The notes under the pieces: generated by a model | What the model was told of the DNA's origin: nothing | Database searches by the model: none | The model's input: only the letters and a program-made list of their open reading frames with translations | Position numbers and translations under genes: made by a program | Shown here: positions 23,907 through 31,630 of the stretch, piece by piece | Layout: each line of letters begins with the position of its first letter | Numbering within the stretch: the stretch's first letter is position 1 | NCBI RefSeq assembly: GCF_008905045.1 | Contig: NZ_VWMY01000072.1 | Coordinates: forward strand, 1 to 48,898 | DNA length: 48,898 nt | Direction of reading: 5' to 3' | From: Streptomyces albicerus | Lineage (GTDB): Bacteria; Actinomycetota; Actinomycetes; Streptomycetales; Streptomycetaceae

Positions 23907-25297
23907 GCCGGAGCCTTCCGCGCCGTCAGCGCCAGGTGGGCGGCGCCGCCCACGAGCCCCGACAGCAGAAAGCTGCAGTCCACCCCGCCCGTCACCGACA
24001 GCAACGGCCCCTCGTACGACGGCAGGGACACAGCCAGTACACCCACTACCGCGCCCAGGGCCCAGGACACGGTCGCCGGGAGGTTCCACCCGGACCGGTA
24101 CCAGTAGATCCCGCCGCGGGAACGGCGGTTGAAGACCTGGAGTGCGTCCGGGTCGTACACCCCCCGACAGCGGGCGAAGCCGATGAGTGTGATGACCGCC
24201 CAGGGCGTGCCGATCGCGGTCAGCAGCAGGACGAAGGACGTCATCGCGTGCTGCGCGCTGGACGTGTAGTGGCCGACGAAGACGCAGGCCGTGGCGACGA
24301 CCGCGGCCGCGTACGTGGCGCGGGCGCGGGAGGCGCGGGGCAGGATCGCGTCCAGGTCGAGGCCCATCGAGTAGAGCATCAGGCCCGCGTTGCCGACCGA
24401 TCCGGCGGAGGCGGCGAGCAGGAGCGGGAGCAGATACCAGGTGGGAGCGGCGGAGACGAGCGGGCCCGCGTAGTCGAGGGCCGCGCGAGCCGCGTACGCC
24501 GTGAAGGTGCCGAAGAGCTGAGGGATCAGCAGGCCGGCGGTCAGTCCCAGCCAGGTCGCGTGCAGGACCGTCCGGGAGGAGTGGCGGGACGGCGAGATGT
24601 AGCGGGTGTAGTCGCCGAGGAGCGTGATGAACGCGATCGGGCCGGACAGGCCGGCGGCCACCGCCGCCAGCAGCCACGTCTGCCAGAAGCCGCCCAGCAG
24701 ATAGCCGCCGGTCTCCGGCAGGGCGGACGTGGTGAAGTGCGGGGCGTACGCGATCACGCCGAGGACCAGCAGACCCGTCATGCCCACGGCCAGGATCCGG
24801 GACAGCCCCAGCAGCACCCGGTAGCCGTACACCGCACCCGCCACGGTCGCCGCCGAGAGCAGGGCGTAGACCAGTGCGTACGAGAGGTCGGAGGCGGGCA
24901 GTCCGAAGAGGCGGTGCAGCACGCCCACCATCACGTCGCCGCCGATCCACACGGTCAGTGCCGTGTAGCCGAGGGCCAGCAGGAGCCCGACGACCGAGCC
25001 GACCAGCCTGCCCCGTACGCCGAACTGGGCGCCCGACGACGTCGAGAGGTTGGTCGCCGTGCGCAGGGACACCAGCGCGAGCGGGGCCGTGAGGGCCGTG
25101 CCGACGAGCGTGCCGGCGACGACCGAGGTGACCGACTCCCACCAGTCCAGGCCGAACGACGGCGGCAGCCAGCCGAAGACGATCACCCCGAGGCAGAGGT
25201 TCGAGCCGAGCAGGATCGAGACCAGATCGCGCGGACCGCTCGTCCGCTCCTCCTCCGGGATGGTGTCGACTCCGCGCTGTTCCATCGCTGTCGGCAT
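23852..25297 (-). CDS. NCS1-family nucleobase/cation symporter
   Basis: The 481-residue permease has about twelve membrane segments and NCS1 features, such as GSNLCLGVIVFGWL at the start of TM1, SSGAQFGVRGRLVGS and GDYTRYISPSR. NCS1 proteins import purines, cytosine, allantoin, hydantoins or related N-rich compounds with Na+ or H+. The ATG at 25297 has GAAGGGG 7 nt upstream; the longer frame adds 25 polar residues. It is divergent from ureAB-ureC-aguA and shares a short promoter region with related palindromes, so the transported compound may be the source of the substrate of those enzymes. The substrate itself is not predictable from sequence. Confidence 0.88.
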   Translation of the reverse strand: MPTAMEQRGVDTIPEEERTSGPRDLVSILLGSNLCLGVIVFGWLPPSFGLDWWESVTSVVAGTLVGTALTAPLALVSLRTATNLSTSSGAQFGVRGRLVGSVVGLLLALGYTALTVWIGGDVMVGVLHRLFGLPASDLSYALVYALLSAATVAGAVYGYRVLLGLSRILAVGMTGLLVLGVIAYAPHFTTSALPETGGYLLGGFWQTWLLAAVAAGLSGPIAFITLLGDYTRYISPSRHSSRTVLHATWLGLTAGLLIPQLFGTFTAYAARAALDYAGPLVSAAPTWYLLPLLLAASAGSVGNAGLMLYSMGLDLDAILPRASRARATYAAAVVATACVFVGHYTSSAQHAMTSFVLLLTAIGTPWAVITLIGFARCRGVYDPDALQVFNRRSRGGIYWYRSGWNLPATVSWALGAVVGVLAVSLPSYEGPLLSVTGGVDCSFLLSGLVGGAAHLALTARKAPAQVPASSTTEHQRANVGS

Positions 25298-25328
25298 GGC
25301 TGGTCCCCTTCGATCGGCCGCCTGATTG

Positions 25329-25345
25329 TTAGAGCAGCGTTCAAT
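25329..25345. promoter_or_regulatory. Operator-like palindrome A (permease side)
   Basis: TTAGAGCAGCGTTCAAT has a 7-3-7 layout and shares TTAGAG with site B at 25398-25414. It overlaps the predicted -10 (TCAGAT, minus strand) and start of the permease promoter whose -35 is TTGACG about 17 bp upstream. The symmetry is weaker than at site B (four of seven arm positions). Confidence 0.5.
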
Positions 25346-25397
25346 CTGAGCTATCTTCTCCCTACCCGTCAATGCTTCGCTTCAACGAAACTTGCAG

Positions 25398-25414
25398 TTA
25401 GAGTGATGCTCTAA
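25398..25414. promoter_or_regulatory. Operator-like palindrome B (urease side)
   Basis: TTAGAGTGATGCTCTAA is a 7-3-7 palindrome with six of seven arm positions symmetric. It follows TTGCAG (25392-25397, possible -35) and precedes GAATTG (25415-25420), so it would fill the spacer of a ureAB promoter. A TetR regulator is encoded at the end of the same unit (29420-30025) and is the obvious candidate to bind. Confidence 0.6.
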
Positions 25415-25441
25415 GAATTGCCATGCAAGGAGGTGCCCGGC

Positions 25442-26158
25442 GTGAGACTGACCCCCACGGAACGTGACCGGCTGTTGCTCTTCGGCGCCGCCGAGCTGGC
25501 CCGCGCCCGCCGGGCCCGCGGTCTCAGGCTGAACGTGCCGGAGGCGACCGCGCTCATCGCGGACACCGTCTGTGAGGCCGCCCGTGACGGGCGAAGGCTC
25601 GCCGAGGCCATCGAGGAGGCCAGGGCCGTGCTCGGGCCGGACGACGTGCTGCCGGGTGTCGCCGATGTCGTGACCGAGGTGCATGTCGAGGCCGTGTTCG
25701 ACGACGGTTCACGGCTCGCGGTCGTGGCCGATCCCATCGGAGGCGGCGGGTTGGGGGCCGGCGCGCCCGGCGCACTGCTGCCCGGGCCCGCACACGCCGA
25801 GCCCGGGGCGGTCGTACGGCTCGCGGTCACCAACACCGCCACCGTGCCCGTCTCCGTCACCTCGCACTTCCACTTCTTCGAGGCCAACCCGCGGCTCGAC
25901 TTCGACCGGGCGGCGGCCTATGGGATGCGGCTCGCCGTCCCGGCGGGATCGTCGGTGCGGTTCGGGCCGGGGGAGCGTGTCGACGTCGGGCTCGTGCCCG
26001 TCGGGGGCGATCGGGTCGCGATCGGGTTCGCGGGGCTGGTGGACGGCCCGTTGGACACGCCCGGAGCCAAGGAAGAGGCCCTGCGCCGGGCGGCCGCCTG
26101 CGGATATCTGGGAGCCGGCACTCACACACCCGAGAGCGCCGAAGGAGCCGATCGATGA
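25442..26158 (+). CDS. ureAB: Fused urease gamma-beta subunit
   Basis: The 238-residue protein joins a UreA-like part (1-100: MRLTPTERDRLLLFGAAELA, LNVPEATALIADTVCEAARDG) to a UreB-like part (about 115-225: VTSHFHFFEANPRLDFDRAA, GFAGLVDGPLD). A Gly/Ala linker separates them. Gamma-beta fusions are known from Helicobacter. The start is GTG at 25442, fixed by a perfect AAGGAGGTG 8 nt upstream; the longer frame adds eight residues. The stop overlaps the ureC start as ATGA. In S. coelicolor-type genomes a separate full ure operon with accessory genes usually exists elsewhere. Here none of ureE, F, G or D is present, so this may be a second, specialised urease-like enzyme. Confidence 0.88.
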   Translation: MRLTPTERDRLLLFGAAELARARRARGLRLNVPEATALIADTVCEAARDGRRLAEAIEEARAVLGPDDVLPGVADVVTEVHVEAVFDDGSRLAVVADPIGGGGLGAGAPGALLPGPAHAEPGAVVRLAVTNTATVPVSVTSHFHFFEANPRLDFDRAAAYGMRLAVPAGSSVRFGPGERVDVGLVPVGGDRVAIGFAGLVDGPLDTPGAKEEALRRAAACGYLGAGTHTPESAEGADR

Positions 26159-27852
26159 GCATCGACCCGTACGCGTACGCCGCCACTCACGGTCCCCGCG
26201 CCGGCGACCGTGTCCGCCTCGGCGACTCGGGGCTGACCATCCGCGTCGAGTCGGACGCCCAGCACTACGGGGACGAGTTCCTCGCCGGATTCGGCAAGAC
26301 CGCCCGCGACGGTCTGCATCTCAAGGCCGCCGCTGTCCGTGACACCTGTGACGTCGTGATCAGCAACGTCGTCGTGATCGACGCGGTGCAGGGCATCCGG
26401 AAGGTGTCGATCGGGATCCGTGAAGGGCGGATCGCGGCGATCGGACGGGCCGGGAACCCCGACACCCTCGACGGCGTCGACGTCGTCGTCGGCACGGGCA
26501 CGTCCATCGTGTCCGGTGAAGGGCTGATCGCCACCGCGGGAGCCGTCGACACGCACGTCCATCTGCTGTCGCCGCGCGTCATGGAGGCCTCGCTCGCCTC
26601 CGGTGTGACGACGATCGTCGGCCAGGAGTTCGGGCCGGTGTGGGGCGTCGGAGTCAACTCGCCCTGGGCGCTGCGGCACGCTTTCAACTCGTTCGACGCC
26701 TGGCCGGTCAACATCGGCTTCCTGGGCCGGGGTTCGTCCTCGCACGAGGCGCCGCTGGTCGAGGCGCTCGCGGAGGGCGGTGCGTCCGGCTTCAAGGTCC
26801 ACGAGGACATGGGCGCCCACACCCGCGCGCTGGACACCGCGCTGCGCGTCGCCGAGGAGTACGACGTCCAAGTCGCCCTGCACAGCGACGGGTTGAACGA
26901 GTGCCTGTCCGTCGAGGACACCCTGCGCGTGCTCGAAGGCCGTACCATCCACGCCTTCCACATCGAGGGCTGCGGCGGCGGCCATGTGCCGAACGTCCTG
27001 AAGATGGCGGGAGTCGAGAACGTCATCGGCTCCTCCACCAACCCGACCCTGCCGTTCGGCCGGGACGCGGTCGCCGAGCACTACGGGATGATCGTCTCCG
27101 TCCACGACCTGAAGACCGACCTGCCGGGCGACGCGGCGATGGCCCGCGACCGGATACGGGCCGGGACCATGGGCGCCGAGGACCTGCTGCACGACCTGGG
27201 CGCGATCGGCATCACCTCGTCGGACGCGCAGGGCATGGGCCGCGCGGGTGAGACCGTACGCCGGACCTTCGCGACGGCCGGGAAGATGAAGGCCGAGCTG
27301 GGGCCGCTGGAAGGGGACCACTCCGGCGAATCCGGCGACGACAACACACGCGTCCTGCGCTACATGGCGAAGCTGACCGTCAACCCCGCCATCGCGCACG
27401 GCCTCGCCCACGAGGTCGGCTCCATCGAGGTGGGCAAGCTCGCCGACATCGTGCTGTGGCGTCCCGAGTTCTTCGGCGCGAAGCCGCAGCTCGTGCTGAA
27501 GTCCGGCTTCCCGGCGTACGGAGTCGTGGGCGACCCGAACGCGGCGACCGACACCTGCGAACCCCTCGTCCTGGGACCGCAGTTCGGGGCACACGGCGCG
27601 ACCCCGGCGGACCTCTCCGTCGCCTTCGTGGCGCGGGCCGCACTCGACCAGGGCAACGACACCATGCCAACGCGCCGCCGTCGCGTGGCAGTTCGCGGCA
27701 CCCGCGGGATCGGTCCTGCCGATCTGCGCCTCAACTCCCGTACGGGGACGGTCGACGTGGATCAGCGCACTGGGCTTGTCACCCTCGACGGCGACCCGTT
27801 GCGCTCCGAGCCGGCCGAGTCCGTCACCCTCAATCGCCTGTACTTCCTCTAA
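26155..27852 (+). CDS. ureC: Urease alpha subunit homologue with altered active-site flap
   Basis: The 565-residue protein is UreC along its whole length. The nickel ligands are kept: His134 and His136 (DTHVH), Lys214 (GFKVHED, carbamylated in urease), His243 (ALHSD), His269 (FHIEG) and Asp357 (TSSDAQ). The mobile flap differs: where classical ureases have CHHLD, this protein has VHDLK (residues 316-320). The flap Cys is Val316; the catalytic flap His is kept as His317. It starts at the ATGA overlap with ureAB and is followed after 9 bp by agmatine deiminase. The metal site suggests an active amidohydrolase, but the substrate may be a urea derivative rather than urea. Confidence 0.9.
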   Translation: MSIDPYAYAATHGPRAGDRVRLGDSGLTIRVESDAQHYGDEFLAGFGKTARDGLHLKAAAVRDTCDVVISNVVVIDAVQGIRKVSIGIREGRIAAIGRAGNPDTLDGVDVVVGTGTSIVSGEGLIATAGAVDTHVHLLSPRVMEASLASGVTTIVGQEFGPVWGVGVNSPWALRHAFNSFDAWPVNIGFLGRGSSSHEAPLVEALAEGGASGFKVHEDMGAHTRALDTALRVAEEYDVQVALHSDGLNECLSVEDTLRVLEGRTIHAFHIEGCGGGHVPNVLKMAGVENVIGSSTNPTLPFGRDAVAEHYGMIVSVHDLKTDLPGDAAMARDRIRAGTMGAEDLLHDLGAIGITSSDAQGMGRAGETVRRTFATAGKMKAELGPLEGDHSGESGDDNTRVLRYMAKLTVNPAIAHGLAHEVGSIEVGKLADIVLWRPEFFGAKPQLVLKSGFPAYGVVGDPNAATDTCEPLVLGPQFGAHGATPADLSVAFVARAALDQGNDTMPTRRRRVAVRGTRGIGPADLRLNSRTGTVDVDQRTGLVTLDGDPLRSEPAESVTLNRLYFL

Positions 27853-27861
27853 GGATCTCCC

Positions 27862-28899
27862 ATGTCTGCTGCCGCCGACGGCTTCCGCATGCCCGCCGAG
27901 TGGACCCCGCACGAGCGCACCTGGATGGCGTGGCCAGGACCGAACGCCACCTTCGACGACCCGGACGACCTCGCCGAATCGCGTGCGGCCTGGGCGTCGG
28001 TGGCCCGTGCCGTACGCCGCTTCGAACCGGTCACGGTCGTGTGCGGGCCCGGTCAGTCGGCCCAGGCGCGGACCCTGCTGGGCTCGGGCATCGACACCGT
28101 CGAACGCGAGCTCGACGACGCCTGGATGCGGGACATCGGCCCCACCTTCCTCACCGACGGCAAGGGTGAACTGGCCGCCGTGGACTGGACGTTCAACGGC
28201 TGGGGTGCCCAGGACTGGGCCCGCTGGGAGCACGACGCCAAGATCGCGGCATACGTGTCGGACCTGGCCGGGGCACGTACGTACGCCTCGCGACTCGTCA
28301 ACGAGGGCGGCGCGATCCACGTCGACGGCGAGGGCACCGTCCTGCTGACGGAGACCGTGCAACTCGGCCCGGAGCGCAACCCCGACTGGACCCGCGAGGA
28401 GGTCGAGGCCGAGATCCACGGCCTGCTCGGCACCCGCAGGGCGATCTGGCTGCCGCGCGGGCTGACCGGCGACTACCCTCCGCACGGCTTCGGAACGCTC
28501 GGCCATGTCGACATCGTCGCCGCCTTCGCCCGCCCCGGAGTCGTCGTCGCCCACTCCCAGCCGGACCCGGCCCACCCCGACCACGAGATCAGCGAGGAGG
28601 TCATCGGGCTGCTCACGCGTCAGACCGACGCGCGCGGCCGCCGTCTCGAGGTCGTCGAGATCCCCGCCCCGACGGTCCTGGAAGCCGACGGCCACTGGGC
28701 CGACTACTCCTACATCAACCACTACCTCTGCAACGGCGGAGTCGTGCTCTGCGGATTCGACGACCCGCGTGACGAGATCGCGGCCGGGATCTTCCGGCGG
28801 CTGTTCCCCGAGCGGACGGTGACGCTGGTGGACGCGAGGGCGATCTTCGCGGGCGGGGGCGGCATCCACTGCGTCACACAACAGCAGCCGAAGGCCTGA
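27862..28899 (+). CDS. aguA: Agmatine deiminase
   Basis: The 345-residue enzyme of the guanidino-modifying family hydrolyses agmatine to N-carbamoylputrescine and ammonia. Triad residues are visible: Asp91 in WMRDIGPTF, His215 in GHVDIVAAF and Cys337 in GGGGIHCVTQQQP; EGGAIHVDGEGTVLLTE is the substrate-binding block. It is slightly shorter than the usual 365-370 residues, with a changed segment before the catalytic His (TLGHVD instead of ETDGHVDN). AAGGA lies 6 nt before the ATG. It is cotranscribed with the urease-like genes. No N-carbamoylputrescine amidase is present nearby, so the urease-like enzyme could act on a related carbamoyl compound; this is inference. Confidence 0.88.
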   Translation: MSAAADGFRMPAEWTPHERTWMAWPGPNATFDDPDDLAESRAAWASVARAVRRFEPVTVVCGPGQSAQARTLLGSGIDTVERELDDAWMRDIGPTFLTDGKGELAAVDWTFNGWGAQDWARWEHDAKIAAYVSDLAGARTYASRLVNEGGAIHVDGEGTVLLTETVQLGPERNPDWTREEVEAEIHGLLGTRRAIWLPRGLTGDYPPHGFGTLGHVDIVAAFARPGVVVAHSQPDPAHPDHEISEEVIGLLTRQTDARGRRLEVVEIPAPTVLEADGHWADYSYINHYLCNGGVVLCGFDDPRDEIAAGIFRRLFPERTVTLVDARAIFAGGGGIHCVTQQQPKA

Positions 28900-28928
28900 G
28901 AGCGGCGCAGGTCAGGTAGAACGTACGG

Positions 28929-29423
28929 GTGAACGTACTGCTCTGCGCCGCCTGCGGGCGGCGGCTGACCGAGCCCGTCCGGCAGCTCGACGAGATGCCC
29001 GAGTACCCGGGCTGGGACGGCAGACCCGACGCGGAGGGGCGGCGGCACGGTCCGGCGAGCGTCCCGCGCGGCACGTACGTGGTCGATCCGCTGCCCTTCG
29101 GGGCGCCGTTCGAGCCGTATGACGGTGACGAGGACGCGTACGACGGGATCGTGCCCGGCGGGATGTGGATGTCCGACGAGCGGGGCTCACTCGTCTCCAC
29201 CGGGCCGCGCGGCACGTACGTCCTGCACCCGCTCGACGTCGTGGACCTCGACTTTCACCCCGACACGTCCCGCTGGGGCGGCTGCTGCGGCGCGAGTCCC
29301 TACAACGGAGTCAACCGCGTCTGCTCCTGCGGCGCCGAAGTCGCCATCGAGGCCAGTGACTGCTCGGGCGGCTACGAGACCCGGCTCGTCCCGGAGGCCG
29401 TTCGCGTGGAGGCAGCCGCGTGA
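28929..29423 (+). CDS. Cys-rich (zinc-ribbon-like) protein of unknown function
   Basis: I do not recognise this 164-residue protein. It begins MNVLLCAACGRRL and has Cys pairs CxxC (6, 9), CC (119, 120) and CxC (132, 134) plus Cys145, a pattern that could bind one or two zinc ions. Two internal segments are alike: VPRGTYVVDPL (45-55) and GPRGTYVLHPL (92-102). The GTG start has TAGAAC (28917-28922) ending 6 nt before it and no ribosome site, suggesting that a leaderless transcript begins here in addition to read-through from aguA. Its stop overlaps the tetR start (GTGA), so the two proteins are coupled. It may be a partner or regulator of the urease-like system. Confidence 0.7.
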   Translation: MNVLLCAACGRRLTEPVRQLDEMPEYPGWDGRPDAEGRRHGPASVPRGTYVVDPLPFGAPFEPYDGDEDAYDGIVPGGMWMSDERGSLVSTGPRGTYVLHPLDVVDLDFHPDTSRWGGCCGASPYNGVNRVCSCGAEVAIEASDCSGGYETRLVPEAVRVEAAA

Positions 29424-30025
29424 CGACCCGTCGGCGCAACACCGCCCCGCCCCGTGAGGACGTCCTGGCCGCGGCCATGGACATGATCGCCGAACGCGGT
29501 CTGGAGAAACTCACCATGGCGGCGCTCGGCCGCGAGGTCGGAATGAGCAGCGGCCACCTCCTCTATTACTTCCGCTCCAAGGACGAGCTGCTGCTGCGCA
29601 CCCTGGAGTGGAGCGAGGGGCGGCTCGGCGTCGAGCGTGGAAGGCTGCTCATGCGGGCGGCTCCGGCGCGCGAGCGCCTCGACGCGTACGTCGACCTGTA
29701 CGTTCCCGACGGCCACCGCGACCCGCACTGGACGCTCTGGCTGGAGGTCTGGAACCGCTCGCAGAACGCCGACGAGGACGCCCGCGAACGCCAGGCCGCC
29801 ATCGAGGGCGCGTGGCACCGCGACCTCGTCGCCCTGCTCGCGGAGGGCATCTCGCACGGCGAGTTCCGCCCGGTCGACCCGGACCGTTTCGCGGCCCGCC
29901 TGCGCGCCCTCCTCGACGGCTTCTCCATCCACGTGGCGATCGGCCTGCGCGGCACGGCACGGGACCAGGTCCTGTCCCACGTACGGGAGTTCCTCGACGA
30001 GTCACTCACTCCCTCGGACGTCTGA
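29420..30025 (+). CDS. TetR-family regulator of the urease-like/agmatine deiminase cluster
   Basis: The 201-residue protein has the TetR DNA-binding domain (LTMAALGREVGMSSGHLLYY then FRSKDELLLRTLEW, about residues 31-62) and a BetI-like C-terminal ligand domain. The GTG start overlaps the stop of the Cys-rich protein gene, so translation is coupled. As the last gene of the unit it probably controls the cluster through the palindromes at 25329-25345 and 25398-25414; that link is inferred from position. The ligand could be agmatine, a carbamoyl amine or the compound brought in by the permease. Confidence 0.87.
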   Translation: MTTRRRNTAPPREDVLAAAMDMIAERGLEKLTMAALGREVGMSSGHLLYYFRSKDELLLRTLEWSEGRLGVERGRLLMRAAPARERLDAYVDLYVPDGHRDPHWTLWLEVWNRSQNADEDARERQAAIEGAWHRDLVALLAEGISHGEFRPVDPDRFAARLRALLDGFSIHVAIGLRGTARDQVLSHVREFLDESLTPSDV

Positions 30026-30145
30026 GACCCCGTCCAGGTTGTACGCAATCCGACCGATTGACCTGTGCCAGGTGGTGCGTTTGCATCGGGTGAGCCCTCG
30101 GCGAAGGGCCGGGGATCAAGCGCTCACGGGGAAACAGGGGGAAGC

Positions 30146-31432
30146 ATGCGCAGGACCATGCGGGGGGCGTCCGTCGCGGTGATCGCGGGGGCGATGTTAG
30201 CGGCGGGAGTGACGACGTCGGCGGCCGCGGCGCCCGAGCCGGAGACCGAGCGGATCACACTGTCGGCGACGGGGGAGCAGGGCGACGGGAACTCGTACGG
30301 ACCGCAGTTCAGCGCCGACGGCCGCTACGCGGTCTTCACGGCGCGCGCGACCAATCTGGTGGCCGGCGACACCAATGGGAACTCGGACGTCTTCGTGCGC
30401 GACCTGCGCAAGGGGACGGTCGAGCGGGTCAGCGTCAGTTCGGACGGCGCTCAGGCCGACGGCGGCGAGTCCTCCGCGCAGGCCATCAGCGCGGACGGAC
30501 GGTACGTCCTGTTCAGCTCCAACGCCAGGAACCTGGTCCACTGGGACAACCCGCCCACGAACGGCGCGGCCGAGGACATCTACCTGCACGACCGCCGCAC
30601 CGGCACCACGGAGCGGATCAGTGTCGCCATCGACGGGGGTTCCGCCTTCACGGCCCACGCCACGATGTCGCCGAACGCCCGCTACATCGCCTTCAACGCC
30701 AAGGCCGACCGGATGGAGAACGACCCGGGTGACCTCTTCGGGATCGTGTACCTGTTCGATCGCCGCACCGGCACCGTGGAGCGGATCAGCAACCGGGACC
30801 GCCCGGACAACCCGTCGCTCCTGCAGGGCCTGAGCGACGACGGCCGCTATGTGGCGTACACGCAACTGGTGCCGCGCAGCTCAAACGGTCGCACGTGGGT
30901 GCACGACCGCCGAACCGGCACTGAGGAACAGGTCAACGTCAAGGCGGACGGCACCCCGGCGGAGCGGTACGCGATGCCCGCCTCGTTCTCCGCGGACGGC
31001 CGGACCATCGCCTTCGAGTACTGGGGTGACGAGGAGCTGGTCCCGGGTGAAACCCCCGGCACCGCCTCCACCGTCTATGTCCGCGATCTGCGCAAGGACG
31101 TCACCCGGCGCGTCAACGCCGGTCCCGCCGGTGAGAACCGGGTGAGTGAACCTCGGCTCAGCCCGGACGGCCGGTACGTGGCCTATCGGGCGGAACCGCG
31201 TCTGGCGGACGGGCGGTTCGGGCCGGCCAACGTCTACCTCCGCGACCTGCGCACCGGCGGCACCCGTCTGGTCAGCGAGACCGTCGCGGGCGAGCCCGCC
31301 ACGGACGCCGACGTGGCGGTCTACTCGGTGAGTGCGGGAGCCCGGCGCATCGGCCTCGGCAGCTACTCCGCCCAGCTCGTCCCGGACGACACCAACGGTC
31401 ACTACGACGGCTTCGTCCGTCGCCTGCGCTGA
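30146..31432 (+). CDS. Secreted TolB-like (WD40/PD40) beta-propeller protein
   Basis: The 428-residue protein has a signal peptide (MRRTMRGASVAVIAGAMLAA, cleavage after about residue 30). Six clear PD40-type repeats follow, with cores such as SADGRYAVFTA, SADGRYVLFSS, SPNARYIAFNA, SDDGRYVAYTQ, SADGRTIAFEY and SPDGRYVAYRA. A diverged seventh (SAGARRIGLGS) completes a likely seven-bladed propeller. VFVRDLRKGTVERVSV-type strands recur between them. Such secreted propellers mostly bind proteins or glycans; no enzyme motif is seen. GGGGGAAG lies just before the ATG at 30146. The frame opens further upstream only through non-coding sequence. Confidence 0.8.
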   Translation: MRRTMRGASVAVIAGAMLAAGVTTSAAAAPEPETERITLSATGEQGDGNSYGPQFSADGRYAVFTARATNLVAGDTNGNSDVFVRDLRKGTVERVSVSSDGAQADGGESSAQAISADGRYVLFSSNARNLVHWDNPPTNGAAEDIYLHDRRTGTTERISVAIDGGSAFTAHATMSPNARYIAFNAKADRMENDPGDLFGIVYLFDRRTGTVERISNRDRPDNPSLLQGLSDDGRYVAYTQLVPRSSNGRTWVHDRRTGTEEQVNVKADGTPAERYAMPASFSADGRTIAFEYWGDEELVPGETPGTASTVYVRDLRKDVTRRVNAGPAGENRVSEPRLSPDGRYVAYRAEPRLADGRFGPANVYLRDLRTGGTRLVSETVAGEPATDADVAVYSVSAGARRIGLGSYSAQLVPDDTNGHYDGFVRRLR

Positions 31433-31464
31433 GTGACACGACGTTCACATACTGAGACACCCGT

Positions 31465-31504
31465 GAGCACGGGGGCGGTGCTGTGCCAGACTGCCCCCGT
31501 GCTC
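31465..31504. repeat. 12-bp perfect inverted repeat around the cimA leader start
   Basis: GAGCACGGGGGC (31465-31476) and GCCCCCGTGCTC (31493-31504) are exact inverted repeats 16 bp apart. The right arm covers the first codons of the proposed leader peptide, and CAGACT lies in the spacer. It may be the terminator of the propeller gene, an operator, or a leader structure. Confidence 0.6.
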
Positions 31505-31549
31505 TCGTTCGCCATGATTATTGGCAGCAGGCGCGCCGGTCCGCAGTGA
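31499..31549 (+). CDS. Candidate cimA leader peptide with tandem Ile codons
   Basis: The 16-codon frame reads MLSFAMIIGSRRAGPQ. The two Ile codons are both ATT (31517-31522), rare in this G+C-rich genome, where ATC is normal. CAGACT (31487-31492) ends 6 nt before the GTG start, suggesting a leaderless transcript. A shorter version could start at the ATG at 31514. An intrinsic terminator follows at 31604-31630, before cimA, whose product feeds isoleucine synthesis. This arrangement fits ribosome-mediated attenuation by charged tRNA-Ile. No antiterminator pairing was established by eye. Confidence 0.6.
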   Translation: MLSFAMIIGSRRAGPQ

Positions 31550-31603
31550 CCGCACCGTACGACCACGTACGGGCGGACACCGTCGTCCTCGACCCGCGCG
31601 CAG

Positions 31604-31630
31604 ACCTCTCGCACCCGCGAGAGGTTTTTC
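31604..31630 (+). terminator. Attenuator-type intrinsic terminator upstream of cimA
   Basis: CCTCTCGC (31605-31612) pairs perfectly with GCGAGAGG (31617-31624) around ACCC, an A-T pair extends it, and TTTTTC follows directly. This is the only hairpin in the window with a true run of five T right after the stem in front of a gene. It lies 55 nt after the leader peptide stop and about 100 nt before the cimA ATG. Another hairpin (CCGTACG/CGTACGG, 31555-31572) lies between leader and terminator. Confidence 0.8.

Noticed and set aside
26122..28881. Minus-strand open frame of 919 codons opposite ureC and aguA
   Set aside because: Composition is shadow-like (Val, Arg, Asp, Gly repeats) and the plus-strand genes carry complete catalytic motifs.
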